DNA of 64,000 nt from Streptomyces sp. XD-27 (GTDB lineage Bacteria; Actinomycetota; Actinomycetes; Streptomycetales; Streptomycetaceae). The stretch lies in NCBI RefSeq assembly GCF_030553055.1, contig NZ_CP130713.1, forward strand, positions 6,882,001-6,946,000. The letters are read 5' to 3'. Below, one piece after another: positions 34,205 to 43,027 of this stretch (its first letter is position 1; every line of letters begins with the position of its first letter). Both the position numbers and the translations under genes were made by a program. The notes under the pieces are model-generated. The model saw nothing but the letters and a program-made list of their open reading frames with translations, had not been told where the DNA came from and searched no databases.

Positions 34205-34828
34205 TCACAGGGTCAGCAGCATCGCGCACATCCCCGTGCCCATCGCGACGCGGCACGCGTCGAGCACCTCGGGCCGTTGCGACCAGGCGACATGGCCCGC
34301 GCCGCGGGGCAGGTCCGTGTCCGCGACCGATACCAGCCGGGCCCCGCCCCGTATGACGTACGCCGCGAAGTAGGCCAGCAGTGCGCCGGTGAGCAGCGGT
34401 TCGCCACCGCGCATGCCCTCCGCGGGGCCGCCGGTGTGGTCCGCGTGCCCGCCCGGGCCGCTCGTGCCGCCCGCCGCCATCGCGACGGCCATGTAGACCA
34501 TCGCGCAGGCCTCGACGGCGTGATGCATCCGGTGGGACGGCGGCCGGCCGCCCCACCGGTTCGGCAGCGGCAGCAGAGCGTGCACCGCCGCCGCGCCGAA
34601 CACCGCCACGAACGCCGGTGGGGCCCAGGCGTGTTGGCCGAGTGCCGCGGCCGGGACCGCCGGGACTGCCGGGACCGCCATCACCGCCATGCCCCATGCC
34701 ATGAGCGCCTCCGCCCCGGCCGATTGCCGCAGGTTCGGCGGGGCCGCGCGCAGCCGCAGCAGGCAGTACGCCCCTGTCGCGGCGCCGAGCGCCACGAGCA
34801 GCCAGCCGACGAACGGTGGTCCGTGCAC
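34205..34828 (-). CDS. DUF5134-like polytopic membrane protein
   Basis: 207 aa from GTG 34828 (GGAGG just upstream). About five hydrophobic segments and a His/Met-rich middle (HRMHHAVEACAMVYMAVAM) and end (GTGMCAMLL), features of DUF5134 proteins and possibly linked to copper or haem. Tandem heptamer arrays lie on both sides. Function unknown. Confidence 0.7.
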   Translation of the reverse strand: MHGPPFVGWLLVALGAATGAYCLLRLRAAPPNLRQSAGAEALMAWGMAVMAVPAVPAVPAAALGQHAWAPPAFVAVFGAAAVHALLPLPNRWGGRPPSHRMHHAVEACAMVYMAVAMAAGGTSGPGGHADHTGGPAEGMRGGEPLLTGALLAYFAAYVIRGGARLVSVADTDLPRGAGHVAWSQRPEVLDACRVAMGTGMCAMLLTL

Positions 34829-34877
34829 GGCGCACCTCCGTGGGAGCACTCCCGGGTACCGCTGGGCCTACCCTCCC

Positions 34878-34954
34878 GTCCGGCGTCCGGCGTCCGGCGT
34901 CCGGCGTCCGGCGTCCGGCGTCCGGCGTCCGGCGTCCGGCGTCCGGCATCCGGC
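34878..34954. repeat. Tandem array of GTCCGGC
   Basis: Ten perfect 7-bp units (34878-34947) and one variant (ATCCGGC). The surrounding 34829-35150 gap also has a 14-bp palindrome GCCCCCCGGGGGGC (35062-35075), a possible terminator for the VOC gene. No gene is seen. Confidence 0.9.
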
Positions 34955-35150
34955 TATCGGGCCGGAGGCCGGGGGAGGGCACGTCCGGAGCATGCCCCGC
35001 GCGCGCCCGACGTACGGCAGTGCACGGGCGCAGCCGGGGAGCGCGGCAACGCTTCAGCCCCGCCCCCCGGGGGGCAGGGGAGGAGTTCCCCCGGGGCGAT
35101 CAGGCCGGTTCCCGGCCGGCGCGTGCCCTGACGCAGGCGGCGGGCCGGCG

Positions 35151-35543
35151 TCAGATTCCCGGGCGGTACCGCAGGGGATGGTCCGCGGGTACCTCCACCA
35201 CGCAGATGCGGACCCCGTCCGGGTCCGCGACCCACATCTCCACCAGCCCCCACGGCTCCTGCCGGGGCGGCCGCAGCACGGTGGCCCCGGCCTCCGCCAG
35301 CTCTTCGTGTGCGGCGCGCACATCCGGTACCTGGAGCCACAGTTCGAGGCCGGGCGCCGGCGGGGTGTCGGATTGCCCGGACACCTCCAGGAAGCCGCCG
35401 CCGAGGAAGTACACCGTGCCGCGCAGCGGCCCCGTGCCGAACTCGCGGTAGACCGCGAGGCCGAGCGTCGATCCGTAGAAGGCCCGCGTCCGCTCCGGGT
35501 CGGTGGGCCGCAGCAGCACCCGGCTGCCCAATACGTGCACCAT
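35151..35543 (-). CDS. VOC-family (glyoxalase/bleomycin-resistance-like) protein
   Basis: 130 aa, one complete VOC module: MVHVLGSRVLLRPTDPERTR, AFYGSTLGLAVYREFG, then LWLQVPDVRAAHEELAEAGA and GLVEMWVADPDGVRICVVE. Metal-dependent enzymes or binding proteins share this fold; no substrate is indicated. Divergent from a GNAT gene. Confidence 0.88.
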   Translation of the reverse strand: MVHVLGSRVLLRPTDPERTRAFYGSTLGLAVYREFGTGPLRGTVYFLGGGFLEVSGQSDTPPAPGLELWLQVPDVRAAHEELAEAGATVLRPPRQEPWGLVEMWVADPDGVRICVVEVPADHPLRYRPGI

Positions 35544-35693
35544 GCCGCGACCCTACGCAGTCGCGCCCTCGCACGCCCGTAACCGCGCACGCGTAACCGC
35601 GCACCCGGTGGCGGTGCCCGCCCGCACACGAATCCGCGTCCCGCGCTAGTGTCGGCCGCGCCGTACACCGCAGGGAAGGACACCCGCACACCG

Positions 35694-36248
35694 ATGGAGA
35701 CCGCCGACACCGCCCCCACCGCCGACGCGCTGACCTTCCGGGCGGGCACCCGGTCCGACGTGCCGGAACTCGTCGCGCTCATAGAGTCCGCCTACCGCGG
35801 CGAGGCCAGCAAGGCGGGCTGGACGACCGAGGCGGATCTGCTGGACGGCCGGCGCACCGACCCCGAGGGCGTCGCGGCCGTGATCGACGCCGAGAACAGC
35901 CGACTGCTGACCGTCGAGCGGGACGGCGAGCTGATCGCCTGCTGCCAGGTGGAGCGCCGGGGCGAGCACGCGTACTTCGGCATGTTCGCGGTGCGGCCCA
36001 CGCTCCAGGGAGCCGGCCTGGGCAAGGTGATCATCGCCGAGGCCGAGCGCTTCGTGCGCGCCGAGTGGGGGGCGCGGGAGATGCACATGACCGTGATCTC
36101 CGCGCGGGATGAGCTGATCGCCTGGTACGAGCGGCGCGGCTACTCCCGCACCGGGCAGATGAGCCCGTTCCCGTACGGCGACGAGCGCTTCGGTGTCCCG
36201 CGCCGCATGGACCTGCAGTTCGAGCTGCTGGTCAAGCCGCTGGTCTGA
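35694..36248 (+). CDS. GNAT-family N-acetyltransferase
   Basis: 184 aa from ATG 35694 with GGAAGGA upstream. The acetyl-CoA site is FGMFAVRPTLQGAGLGKVIIAEAE, and LIAWYERRGYSRTGQ is the usual C-terminal strand-helix. Substrate unknown. It converges on the GDPD gene across an 18-bp tandem array. Confidence 0.9.
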   Translation: METADTAPTADALTFRAGTRSDVPELVALIESAYRGEASKAGWTTEADLLDGRRTDPEGVAAVIDAENSRLLTVERDGELIACCQVERRGEHAYFGMFAVRPTLQGAGLGKVIIAEAERFVRAEWGAREMHMTVISARDELIAWYERRGYSRTGQMSPFPYGDERFGVPRRMDLQFELLVKPLV

Positions 36249-36360
36249 ACGCGCGCGAAGGCCCGCCCCGCCGAACGCGCGGCGTAGGCCCGCCTCGCCG
36301 GACCCGCGCGAAGGCCCGCCCCACAGGGTGGGCCCACCGAGCGGGCCCACCCGAGCAGGT

Positions 36361-36486
36361 CTGCGCCGTGCAGCGGACCTACGCCGTGCAGCGGACCTAC
36401 GCCGTGCAGCGGACCTGCGCCGTGCAGCGGACCTGCGCCGTGCAGCGGACCTGCGCCGTGCAGCGGACCTACGCCGTGTAGCGGGT
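36361..36486. repeat. Seven-copy 18-bp tandem array at the end of the GDPD gene
   Basis: Units of the type CTGCGCCGTGCAGCGGAC (some with CTACGC) from 36361 to 36468. The seventh unit (36469-36486) is the last six codons of the GDPD gene, stop included. The array therefore extends the coding end into the intergenic gap. Confidence 0.9.
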
Positions 36487-37185
36487 CGCGCGCCGGATCT
36501 CCGGGAAGTCCGTCGTACCGCCGTCGAGCCCGAGTCCCCGGGCCAGCCGCAGCTGGTCCTGGGTGTTCACGGTCCACCCGATCACCTTCAGCCCGGCCGC
36601 GTGCGCCCGCTCCACCAGCTCCAGGGTGAGGCGGCGGATGTTGAGGACGAGCATCCTGGCGCCGACCGCCTCCGCCCGGTCGATCACATCCGGTCCGTAC
36701 CTGCTGGCCACCAGCGCGGTGCGCACCGCGGGCAGCAGGCCGCGGATCTCGGCGAGCGCCTCGTCGTGGAACGACAGCACGTCGACGCGGCCCAGCAGGT
36801 CACGCCGCACCATCACCTCGGCGAGCGCCCGGGCCGCCGCCCTGTCCTTGATCTCGGCCTGGAGCGGCGCCTGCACCGCGTCCAGGACCTCCTCGAAGAG
36901 CGGGATCCGCTCTCCCTGCCCGGCGTCGAGTTCGCGCAGCTCGGCCAGGGTCTGCACGCTGATGGGGCCCGAGCCGTCGGTGGTGCGGTCCACCTCGGCG
37001 TCGTGCATCACCACCAGCGCGCCGTCCTTGCTCAGATGGAGATCCAGCTCGATCACGTCCACGCCCTCGCGTTCGGCGCGGACGAACGACCGGAGGGTGT
37101 TCTCCGGTTCGACGCCCATCAATCCGCGGTGTCCGATGGTGAGAAAGGTCAACGCAGTCTCGCCTTCTGTCGGCGGCGGCTCCAC
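36469..37185 (-). CDS. Glycerophosphodiester phosphodiesterase
   Basis: 238 aa. GDPD marks: FLTIGHRGLMGVEPENTLRSF (catalytic His/Arg and Glu), VDVIELDLHLSKDGALVVMHD (metal Glu-Asp, second His) and the late AEIKD. It hydrolyses deacylated phospholipids to glycerol-3-phosphate. A TTG at 37153, close to the conserved domain, is a possible shorter start. No signal peptide, so it is cytoplasmic. Confidence 0.9.
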   Translation of the reverse strand: MEPPPTEGETALTFLTIGHRGLMGVEPENTLRSFVRAEREGVDVIELDLHLSKDGALVVMHDAEVDRTTDGSGPISVQTLAELRELDAGQGERIPLFEEVLDAVQAPLQAEIKDRAAARALAEVMVRRDLLGRVDVLSFHDEALAEIRGLLPAVRTALVASRYGPDVIDRAEAVGARMLVLNIRRLTLELVERAHAAGLKVIGWTVNTQDQLRLARGLGLDGGTTDFPEIRRATRYTA

Positions 37186-37264
37186 TCGGCGGCGGACAGC
37201 CTAGCGGCCGCCGGGCGTCTGTTGGTGAACGGCGCGATGCTTGCGGGCGGCCCGGAGTCGTCCC

Positions 37265-37357
37265 GTGGACGACCTGGAGACGTCTCGTAGGCGGGGCCCC
37301 GTGGACGACCTGGAGGCGTCCCGTAGGCGGCCCGGTGGACGACCCGGAGGCGCCCCG
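37265..37357. repeat. Three imperfect 34-36-bp tandem copies
   Basis: Each copy starts GTGGACGACC (37265, 37301, 37335); the third is shortened. It sits in the 37186-37494 gap between GDPD and DUF6421, which holds no other feature except a promoter-like AT-rich stretch near 37400. Confidence 0.75.
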
Positions 37358-37494
37358 AATGCTCCCGGACGTGACAGGAAAAACATCGGTCACGGTCTGA
37401 TGACGCCGGATAATTTCCCGTTGGATCACTTGAGCGGGGGAAGCGCGCATGGATACGGTGGGCTTACGCGAGGTTCTCCTGTGGAGGTTGTGAC

Positions 37495-38892
37495 ATGACG
37501 GAAATTCTTGCGCCCGAGGCGACAGACAGTGCGGTTCTGCCCGCCCAGCGCGTGGTGGACCACTCTGCCTGGCCCGTGCTCAAGGCCGCCGTGGAGGAGA
37601 TCCGGCCCTGGCAGTCCGCGGACGGCTCGATCGATCTCGACGCCGGGAACGCCCCTTCGGGTGACACCGTCCGGGCCACCGTCGACCGCATGATCGCCGC
37701 CATCGAGGACCTGGCCCCGCTGCTGCCGCACAACGCCGCGTACCACCAGGCGCTCGTCGCCGACCTGCGCCGCTGGGCGGACGACGGCTTCGGCGTCCCC
37801 GACTTCCTGGACTCGCTGCTCGCCTTCCAGCCCGCCCAGCGGCGCGTCGACGGCCTCCAGCACCTCGTCGTCTTCCCGATGTACACGCAGAACGGCAACC
37901 CGGACCGCAACTTCGAGGCCGTCGTGCTGCGCATGGTGTGGCCGGAGTGGCTGGCCGAGCTGGAGCGCACGCGCTTCGACAACCCGCTGTTCCTCGGCAT
38001 CACCTTCGAGGACTTCACCGCCGGTTACGACACCAACTCCGCGGTCCTCTTCCCGGAGACCATCGCCGTACGCGAGGCCCCCGAGCGCTTCACCTGGGGC
38101 GGCATCTTCTGCGACCGCGAGGCAGCGCGCTTCCGCAAGGTCAGCGAGGCCGCCGTGGACGTCCTGGGCATCGACCTGCCCGAGGACATCAAGCTGCTGC
38201 TGGCCGACCAGAAGCGGTGCGAGGAGGCGTTCGTCCTGTGGGACATGGTCCACGACCGCACCCACAGCCACGGCGACCTGCCCTTCGACCCGTTCATGAT
38301 CAAGCAGCGCCAGCCGTTCTGGATGTACGGGCTGGAGGAGCTGCGCTGCGACCTCACGGCCTTCAAGGAGGCCGTGCAGCTGGAGGCCGAGGGCTTCGCC
38401 CAGGCCCGCGACGTGCAGTACGCCGTGATCTTCGACCGGATGTTCCGCTTCCCGGTCACCGGCGACCGGGTCCGCAACTACGACGGCCTCGGCGGCCAGC
38501 TGCTCTTCGCCTACCTGCACAAGCACGACGTGGTGCGCTGGACCGACAACACCCTGCGCATCGACTGGGAGCGCGCCCCGCAGGTCACCAACCAGCTGTG
38601 CGGCGAGATCGAGCGGCTCTACCGCGACGGCATCGACCGCCCCAAGCTCGTGCACTGGTTCAAGGCGTACGAGCTGGTCTCCACCTACCTCGCCCCGCAC
38701 CCCGGCTCCGTATGGGCCAAGGGTCCCGACGCCTTGGACCTCACGCAGCCGCCGCGCAAACTGGTGGACGAGGTGCTCGCCGACGAGTTTCCGCTCAGCA
38801 TGTTCTACGAGGCCCTCGCCAAGAAGCTGCGCGGCGTGATCAAGTCCACCCAGGGCATCACCGCCCGCAGCGACATCCAGGCCGCCGCGTGA
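37495..38892 (+). CDS. DUF6421 family protein
   Basis: 465 aa, soluble. Conserved-looking blocks: FQPAQRRVDGLQHLVVFPMY, GITFEDFTAGYDTNSAVLF, WDMVHDRTHSHGDLPFDPFM and GGQLLFAYLHKHDVVRW. The H-D-R-T-H-S-H cluster suggests a metal site, but no reaction is known. First gene of a three-gene operon with an SDR and threonine aldolase; its stop overlaps a GTG in frame with the SDR. Confidence 0.85.
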   Translation: MTEILAPEATDSAVLPAQRVVDHSAWPVLKAAVEEIRPWQSADGSIDLDAGNAPSGDTVRATVDRMIAAIEDLAPLLPHNAAYHQALVADLRRWADDGFGVPDFLDSLLAFQPAQRRVDGLQHLVVFPMYTQNGNPDRNFEAVVLRMVWPEWLAELERTRFDNPLFLGITFEDFTAGYDTNSAVLFPETIAVREAPERFTWGGIFCDREAARFRKVSEAAVDVLGIDLPEDIKLLLADQKRCEEAFVLWDMVHDRTHSHGDLPFDPFMIKQRQPFWMYGLEELRCDLTAFKEAVQLEAEGFAQARDVQYAVIFDRMFRFPVTGDRVRNYDGLGGQLLFAYLHKHDVVRWTDNTLRIDWERAPQVTNQLCGEIERLYRDGIDRPKLVHWFKAYELVSTYLAPHPGSVWAKGPDALDLTQPPRKLVDEVLADEFPLSMFYEALAKKLRGVIKSTQGITARSDIQAAA

Positions 38893-38918
38893 GCGCGGGG
38901 CAGGAGGAGACGACCGAG

Positions 38919-39704
38919 ATGACCACTCCCACGTCGAGCCCGACCCCCAACGAGCCGAACGGCAAGGGGCCGCTGGACGGCGCCGTCGTCGCCGTCGCGG
39001 GGGCCGCCGGACCGGCGGGCCGGGCGGCACTGCTGCGGCTGGCCGAGGCCGGGGCGACCGTCGTCGCCTGCGACGCGGACCCCGGGCGGCTCGCCGAGGC
39101 CGTCGACGCGGCCCGATACGCCCACGGCGGCGCCACCGTCACCGGCGAGACCGTCGACCTCCTCGACCTGGAGGCCACCCGCGCCTGGGCGGACCGTACG
39201 GAGAAGGAGTTCGGCCGGATCGACGGGCTGGTGCACCTGGTCGGCGGCTGGCGCGGCGGCAAGACCTTCGCCGACGCCCCGCTCGCCCACTGGGACACCC
39301 TGCACAACCTGCTGATCAAGACCGTCCAGCACACCTCGCTGGCCTTCCACGACGCGCTCCAGCGCAGCGGCAAGGGGCGCTACGTCCTGATCAGCGCCGC
39401 GGGCGCCTCCCAGCCGACCGCCGGGAACGCCGCGTACTCCGCCGCCAAGGCCGCCGCCGAGGCATGGACGCTGGCCCTCGCCGACTCCTTCAAGAAGCTG
39501 GCGGGCGAGAGCGCTCTGCCGGCCGCGGCTACCATCCTGGTGATCAAGGCGCTGGTGCACGACGCCATGCGCGAGGAGCGCCCGAATGCCAAGTTCGCGG
39601 GCTTCACGGACGTGCGCGAGCTGGCCGAGGCCATCGCCGGTGTCTGGGACCGGCCCGCCCAGGAAGTGAACGGAACCCGTCTGTGGCTGACCGAAAAGCC
39701 GTGA
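38919..39704 (+). CDS. SDR-family oxidoreductase
   Basis: 261 aa from ATG 38919 (AGGAGGA upstream); a GTG at 38889 overlapping the DUF6421 stop is an alternative. The Rossmann loop is altered (VAGAAGPAGRAALL instead of TGxxxGxG). LVGGWRGGKTF, then LISAAGAS, and AYSAAKAAAEAW (Tyr-x3-Lys) keep the catalytic residues. Its stop overlaps the aldolase start (GTGA). Confidence 0.87.
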   Translation: MTTPTSSPTPNEPNGKGPLDGAVVAVAGAAGPAGRAALLRLAEAGATVVACDADPGRLAEAVDAARYAHGGATVTGETVDLLDLEATRAWADRTEKEFGRIDGLVHLVGGWRGGKTFADAPLAHWDTLHNLLIKTVQHTSLAFHDALQRSGKGRYVLISAAGASQPTAGNAAYSAAKAAAEAWTLALADSFKKLAGESALPAAATILVIKALVHDAMREERPNAKFAGFTDVRELAEAIAGVWDRPAQEVNGTRLWLTEKP

Positions 39705-40789
39705 CCGCCGATCCCGCCGACACCGCCGGGACCGACGCGCGGCGCCATCACGACCCCGAGCTGCGCGGCTTCGCCAGCGACAACTACGCCGGGGTCCACC
39801 CGGAGATACTCGCCGCGCTCGCCCTCGCCAACGGAGGCCACCAGGTCTCCTACGGCGAGGACGAGTACACCTCGCACCTGCAGAGCGTCATACGCAGCCA
39901 CTTCGGGGCGTCCGCCGAGGCCTTCCCGGTCTTCAACGGCACCGGCGCCAACGTCGTGGCCCTCCAGGCGATGACCGACCGGTGGGGCGCGGTCATCTGC
40001 GCCGGCACCGCGCACATCCACGTCGACGAGTGCGGCGCGCCCGAGCGCGTCGGCGGGCTCAAGCTGCTGACCATCCCGACCGAGGACGGCAAGCTCACCC
40101 CCGAGCTCATCGACCGCGAGGCGTGGGGCTGGGACGACGAGCACCGTGCCATGCCGCAGGTGGTCTCGATCGCCCAGACCACCGAGGTGGGCACCTGCTA
40201 CACGCCCGAGGAGATCCGCGCGATCTGCGAGCACGCCCACGAGCGCGGGATGAAGGTCCACCTCGACGGCGCCCGCATCGCCAACGCCGCCGCGACGCTG
40301 GACGTTCCGATGCGGACGTTCACCAACGTCGCGGGCGTGGACGTGCTGTCGTACGGCGGCACCAAGAACGGCATGCTCTTCGGCGAGGCCGTCGTCGTCC
40401 TCAACCCCGACGCCGTACGGGCCATGAAGCATGTGCGCAAGCTGTCCATGCAGCTCGCGTCCAAGATGCGCTTCGTGTCCGTACAGCTGGAGGCGCTGCT
40501 CGCCAAGGACCTGTGGCTGCGCAACGCGCGGCACGCCAACAAGATGGCCAAGCGCCTGGCCGCGGGCGTACGGGCCATCGACGGCGTCGAGATCAAGTAC
40601 GCGGTGGAGTCCAACGCGGTCTTCGCCACCCTGCCGCACGACGTCGCCGAGCGGCTCCAGAAGCGCTACCGCTTCTACTTCTGGGACGAGGCGGCCGGAC
40701 TGGTGCGCTGGATGTGCTCCTTCGACACCACCCCGGAGGACGTCGACGACTTCACCGAGGCGATCGCCGAGGAGATGGGCAAGCGCTAG
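39701..40789 (+). CDS. ltaE: Low-specificity threonine aldolase-type PLP enzyme
   Basis: 362 aa from GTG 39701. Beta-eliminating lyase fold: SDNYAGVHPEILAAL start, FPVFNGTGANVVAL, AHIHVDECGAPER, HLDGARIANAA, and the PLP lysine in LSYGGTKNGMLFGE. It would cleave threonine to glycine and acetaldehyde. Last gene of the DUF6421-SDR-ltaE operon, followed by a strong hairpin. Confidence 0.9.
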   Translation: MTADPADTAGTDARRHHDPELRGFASDNYAGVHPEILAALALANGGHQVSYGEDEYTSHLQSVIRSHFGASAEAFPVFNGTGANVVALQAMTDRWGAVICAGTAHIHVDECGAPERVGGLKLLTIPTEDGKLTPELIDREAWGWDDEHRAMPQVVSIAQTTEVGTCYTPEEIRAICEHAHERGMKVHLDGARIANAAATLDVPMRTFTNVAGVDVLSYGGTKNGMLFGEAVVVLNPDAVRAMKHVRKLSMQLASKMRFVSVQLEALLAKDLWLRNARHANKMAKRLAAGVRAIDGVEIKYAVESNAVFATLPHDVAERLQKRYRFYFWDEAAGLVRWMCSFDTTPEDVDDFTEAIAEEMGKR

Positions 40790-40804
40790 TCGACGCATGA
40801 GTAT

Positions 40805-40842
40805 GCACCCGGCCGTAAATCCATTGACGCGCGGCCGGGTGC
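40805..40842. terminator. Hairpin after threonine aldolase
   Basis: GCACCCGGCCG (40805-40815) and CGGCCGGGTGC (40832-40842), perfect 11-bp arms with a 16-nt loop, then TTCGCT. It ends the operon 16 bp after the stop. Confidence 0.8.
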
Positions 40843-40861
40843 TTCGCTACGCTCCGTAGTC

Positions 40862-41473
40862 ATGGAGCTGATTCCTGAGACGGCCGATCCGTCCGCCTAT
40901 CTTGCCGCCGACGACGCCATCGACCACGAGCACCCGCTGGTGCGGGACACCGCCGCCCGGCTGCGTGCCGGAGCGCCCGCGCCGGCCGCGTACGCCCGCG
41001 CCGCCTACGCGTTCGTGCGCGACACCATCCCGCACTCGGCGGACGTCGACGACCCGCGCGTGACCTGGCGCGCCTCCGACGTCCTCGCCCAGCGCACCGG
41101 CATCTGCCACGCCAAGGCGCACACTCTCGCCGCGCTGCTGCGCGCCGAGGGCATACCCGCGGGGTTGTGCTACCAGCGGCTGGCCGACGACGACGGCTCG
41201 AACCCCTTGGTCCACGGGCTCATCGCGCTCCGGCTGCCCGAACACGACGGCTGGTTGCGCCAGGACCCGCGCGGCAACAAGCCCGGCGTGGACGCGCAGT
41301 TCAGCCTCGACGGCGAGCGGCTGGCGTGGGTGCCGCGCCCGGAACTGGGCGAGACCGACTACCCGACGGTGTACGCGGCGCCGCCGCCCGCCGTGCTGGC
41401 CGCCCTGCAAGGCGCCACCGACCGGCCGCACCTGTGGCAACTGCTCCCCACCGGCCTCCGGCTGCCCGCTTGA
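40862..41473 (+). CDS. Transglutaminase-like cysteine protease-fold protein
   Basis: 203 aa. The papain-like triad is visible: Cys in QRTGICHAKAHTLAALLRA, His in NPLVHGLIALRLP, Asp in WLRQDPRGNKPG. It is probably a protein- or peptide-cleaving or amide-forming enzyme in the cytoplasm. No partner gene. Confidence 0.87.
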   Translation: MELIPETADPSAYLAADDAIDHEHPLVRDTAARLRAGAPAPAAYARAAYAFVRDTIPHSADVDDPRVTWRASDVLAQRTGICHAKAHTLAALLRAEGIPAGLCYQRLADDDGSNPLVHGLIALRLPEHDGWLRQDPRGNKPGVDAQFSLDGERLAWVPRPELGETDYPTVYAAPPPAVLAALQGATDRPHLWQLLPTGLRLPA

Positions 41474-41531
41474 ATGCTCAAAAAGGCGTCGGGTTAGCAT
41501 ATGAGCGCCGCCTAGCTCGAAAGATAAATCT

Positions 41532-42977
41532 GTGACTGTCAATGACGACTCGTTCACTAACTGGAAGAACCGCGAGGAGATCGCGGAGTCGATGATCCCG
41601 ATCATCGGGAAGCTGCACCGCGAGCGGGACGTCACGGTCCTGCTGCACAGCCGCTCCTTGGTGAACAAGTCGGTGGTCAGCATCCTCAAGGCCCACCGAT
41701 TCGCCCGGCAGATCGCCGGAGAGGAGCTCTCGGTCACCGAGACGCTCCCGTTCCTGCAGGCTCTCACCGCGCTCGATCTCGGCCCGTCCCAGATCGACAT
41801 CGGCATGCTCGCCGCGACGTACAAGACCGACGACCGCGGTCTGTCCGTGGCGGAGTTCACCGCCGAGGCCGTCGCCGGCGCCACGGGTGCCAACAAAATC
41901 GAGTGCCGCGAGGGGCGCGACGTCGTCCTCTACGGCTTCGGCCGCATCGGCCGCCTCGTCGCCCGCCTGCTCATCGAGAAGGCCGGCTCCGGCAACGGCC
42001 TGCGGCTGCGCGCCATCGTCGTCCGCGGAGGCGGCGACCAGGACATCGTCAAGCGCGCCTCGCTGCTGCGCCGTGACTCCATCCACGGCCAGTTCCAGGG
42101 CACGATCACCGTCGACGAGGCGAACAGCAAGATCATCGCCAATGGCAACGAGATCCAGGTGATCTACGCGAGCGACCCGTCGGAGGTCGACTACACGGCG
42201 TACGGCATCAAGGACGCCATCCTCATCGACAACACCGGCAAGTGGCGCGACCGCGCGGGCCTGTCGGAGCACCTCCGGCCCGGCATCGACAAGGTCGTCC
42301 TGACCGCGCCGGGCAAGGGCGACGTGCCCAACATCGTCCACGGCGTCAACCACGACATGATCAAGCCGGACGAGCGGATCCTGTCCTGCGCGTCCTGCAC
42401 CACCAACGCGATCGTGCCGCCGCTGAAGGCCATGGCGGACGAGTACGGCGTCCTGCGCGGCCACGTGGAGACCGTCCACTCGTTCACCAACGACCAGAAC
42501 CTGCTGGACAACTACCACAAGGCCGACCGCCGCGGCCGCTCGGCGCCGCTCAACATGGTCATCACCGAGACCGGCGCCGCCTCCGCCGTGGCCAAGGCGC
42601 TGCCCGACCTCAAGGCGCCCATCACCGGCAGCTCGATCCGCGTCCCGGTGCCGGACGTCTCGATCGCGATCCTCAGCCTGCGGCTCGGGCGCGAGACCAC
42701 CCGCGAGGAGGTCCTCGACCACCTCCGCAACGTGTCGCTGACCTCGCCGCTCAAGCGCCAGATCGACTTCACCACCGCGCCGGACGCGGTCTCCAGCGAC
42801 TTCATCGGCTCGCGGCACGCCTCGATCGTCGACGCCGGCGCCACCAAGGTCGACGGCGACAACGCGATCCTCTACCTGTGGTACGACAACGAGTTCGGCT
42901 ACTCGTGCCAGGTCATCCGGGTCGTCCAGCACGTCTCCGGGGTGGAGTACCCGACCTACCCGGCCCCGGTGGCCTGA
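41532..42977 (+). CDS. gap: Glyceraldehyde-3-phosphate dehydrogenase with N-terminal extension
   Basis: 481 aa from GTG 41532. Residues 1-120 or so are an extra helical domain (NWKNREEIAESMIPIIGKLH). The NAD domain follows (VVLYGFGRIGRLVARLL), with the catalytic Cys in ILSCASCTTNAIVPPLK and GY end motif DNEFGYSCQVIRV. Ordinary GAPDH is about 335 aa; this long form is a distinct actinobacterial type and not the glycolytic operon copy (no pgk/tpi nearby). Its physiological direction is unknown. Confidence 0.92.
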   Translation: MTVNDDSFTNWKNREEIAESMIPIIGKLHRERDVTVLLHSRSLVNKSVVSILKAHRFARQIAGEELSVTETLPFLQALTALDLGPSQIDIGMLAATYKTDDRGLSVAEFTAEAVAGATGANKIECREGRDVVLYGFGRIGRLVARLLIEKAGSGNGLRLRAIVVRGGGDQDIVKRASLLRRDSIHGQFQGTITVDEANSKIIANGNEIQVIYASDPSEVDYTAYGIKDAILIDNTGKWRDRAGLSEHLRPGIDKVVLTAPGKGDVPNIVHGVNHDMIKPDERILSCASCTTNAIVPPLKAMADEYGVLRGHVETVHSFTNDQNLLDNYHKADRRGRSAPLNMVITETGAASAVAKALPDLKAPITGSSIRVPVPDVSIAILSLRLGRETTREEVLDHLRNVSLTSPLKRQIDFTTAPDAVSSDFIGSRHASIVDAGATKVDGDNAILYLWYDNEFGYSCQVIRVVQHVSGVEYPTYPAPVA

Positions 42978-42995
42978 TCTCGGCGGATGGACTGC

Positions 42996-43025
42996 CCCAC
43001 CCGGCCTCTCGGCAGGCCGGGTGGG
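42996..43025. terminator. Bidirectional hairpin between gap and acyltransferase
   Basis: CCCACCCGGCCT and AGGCCGGGTGGG, perfect 12-bp arms with a 6-nt loop, exactly between two convergent genes. Confidence 0.85.
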
Positions 43026-43027
43026 CG

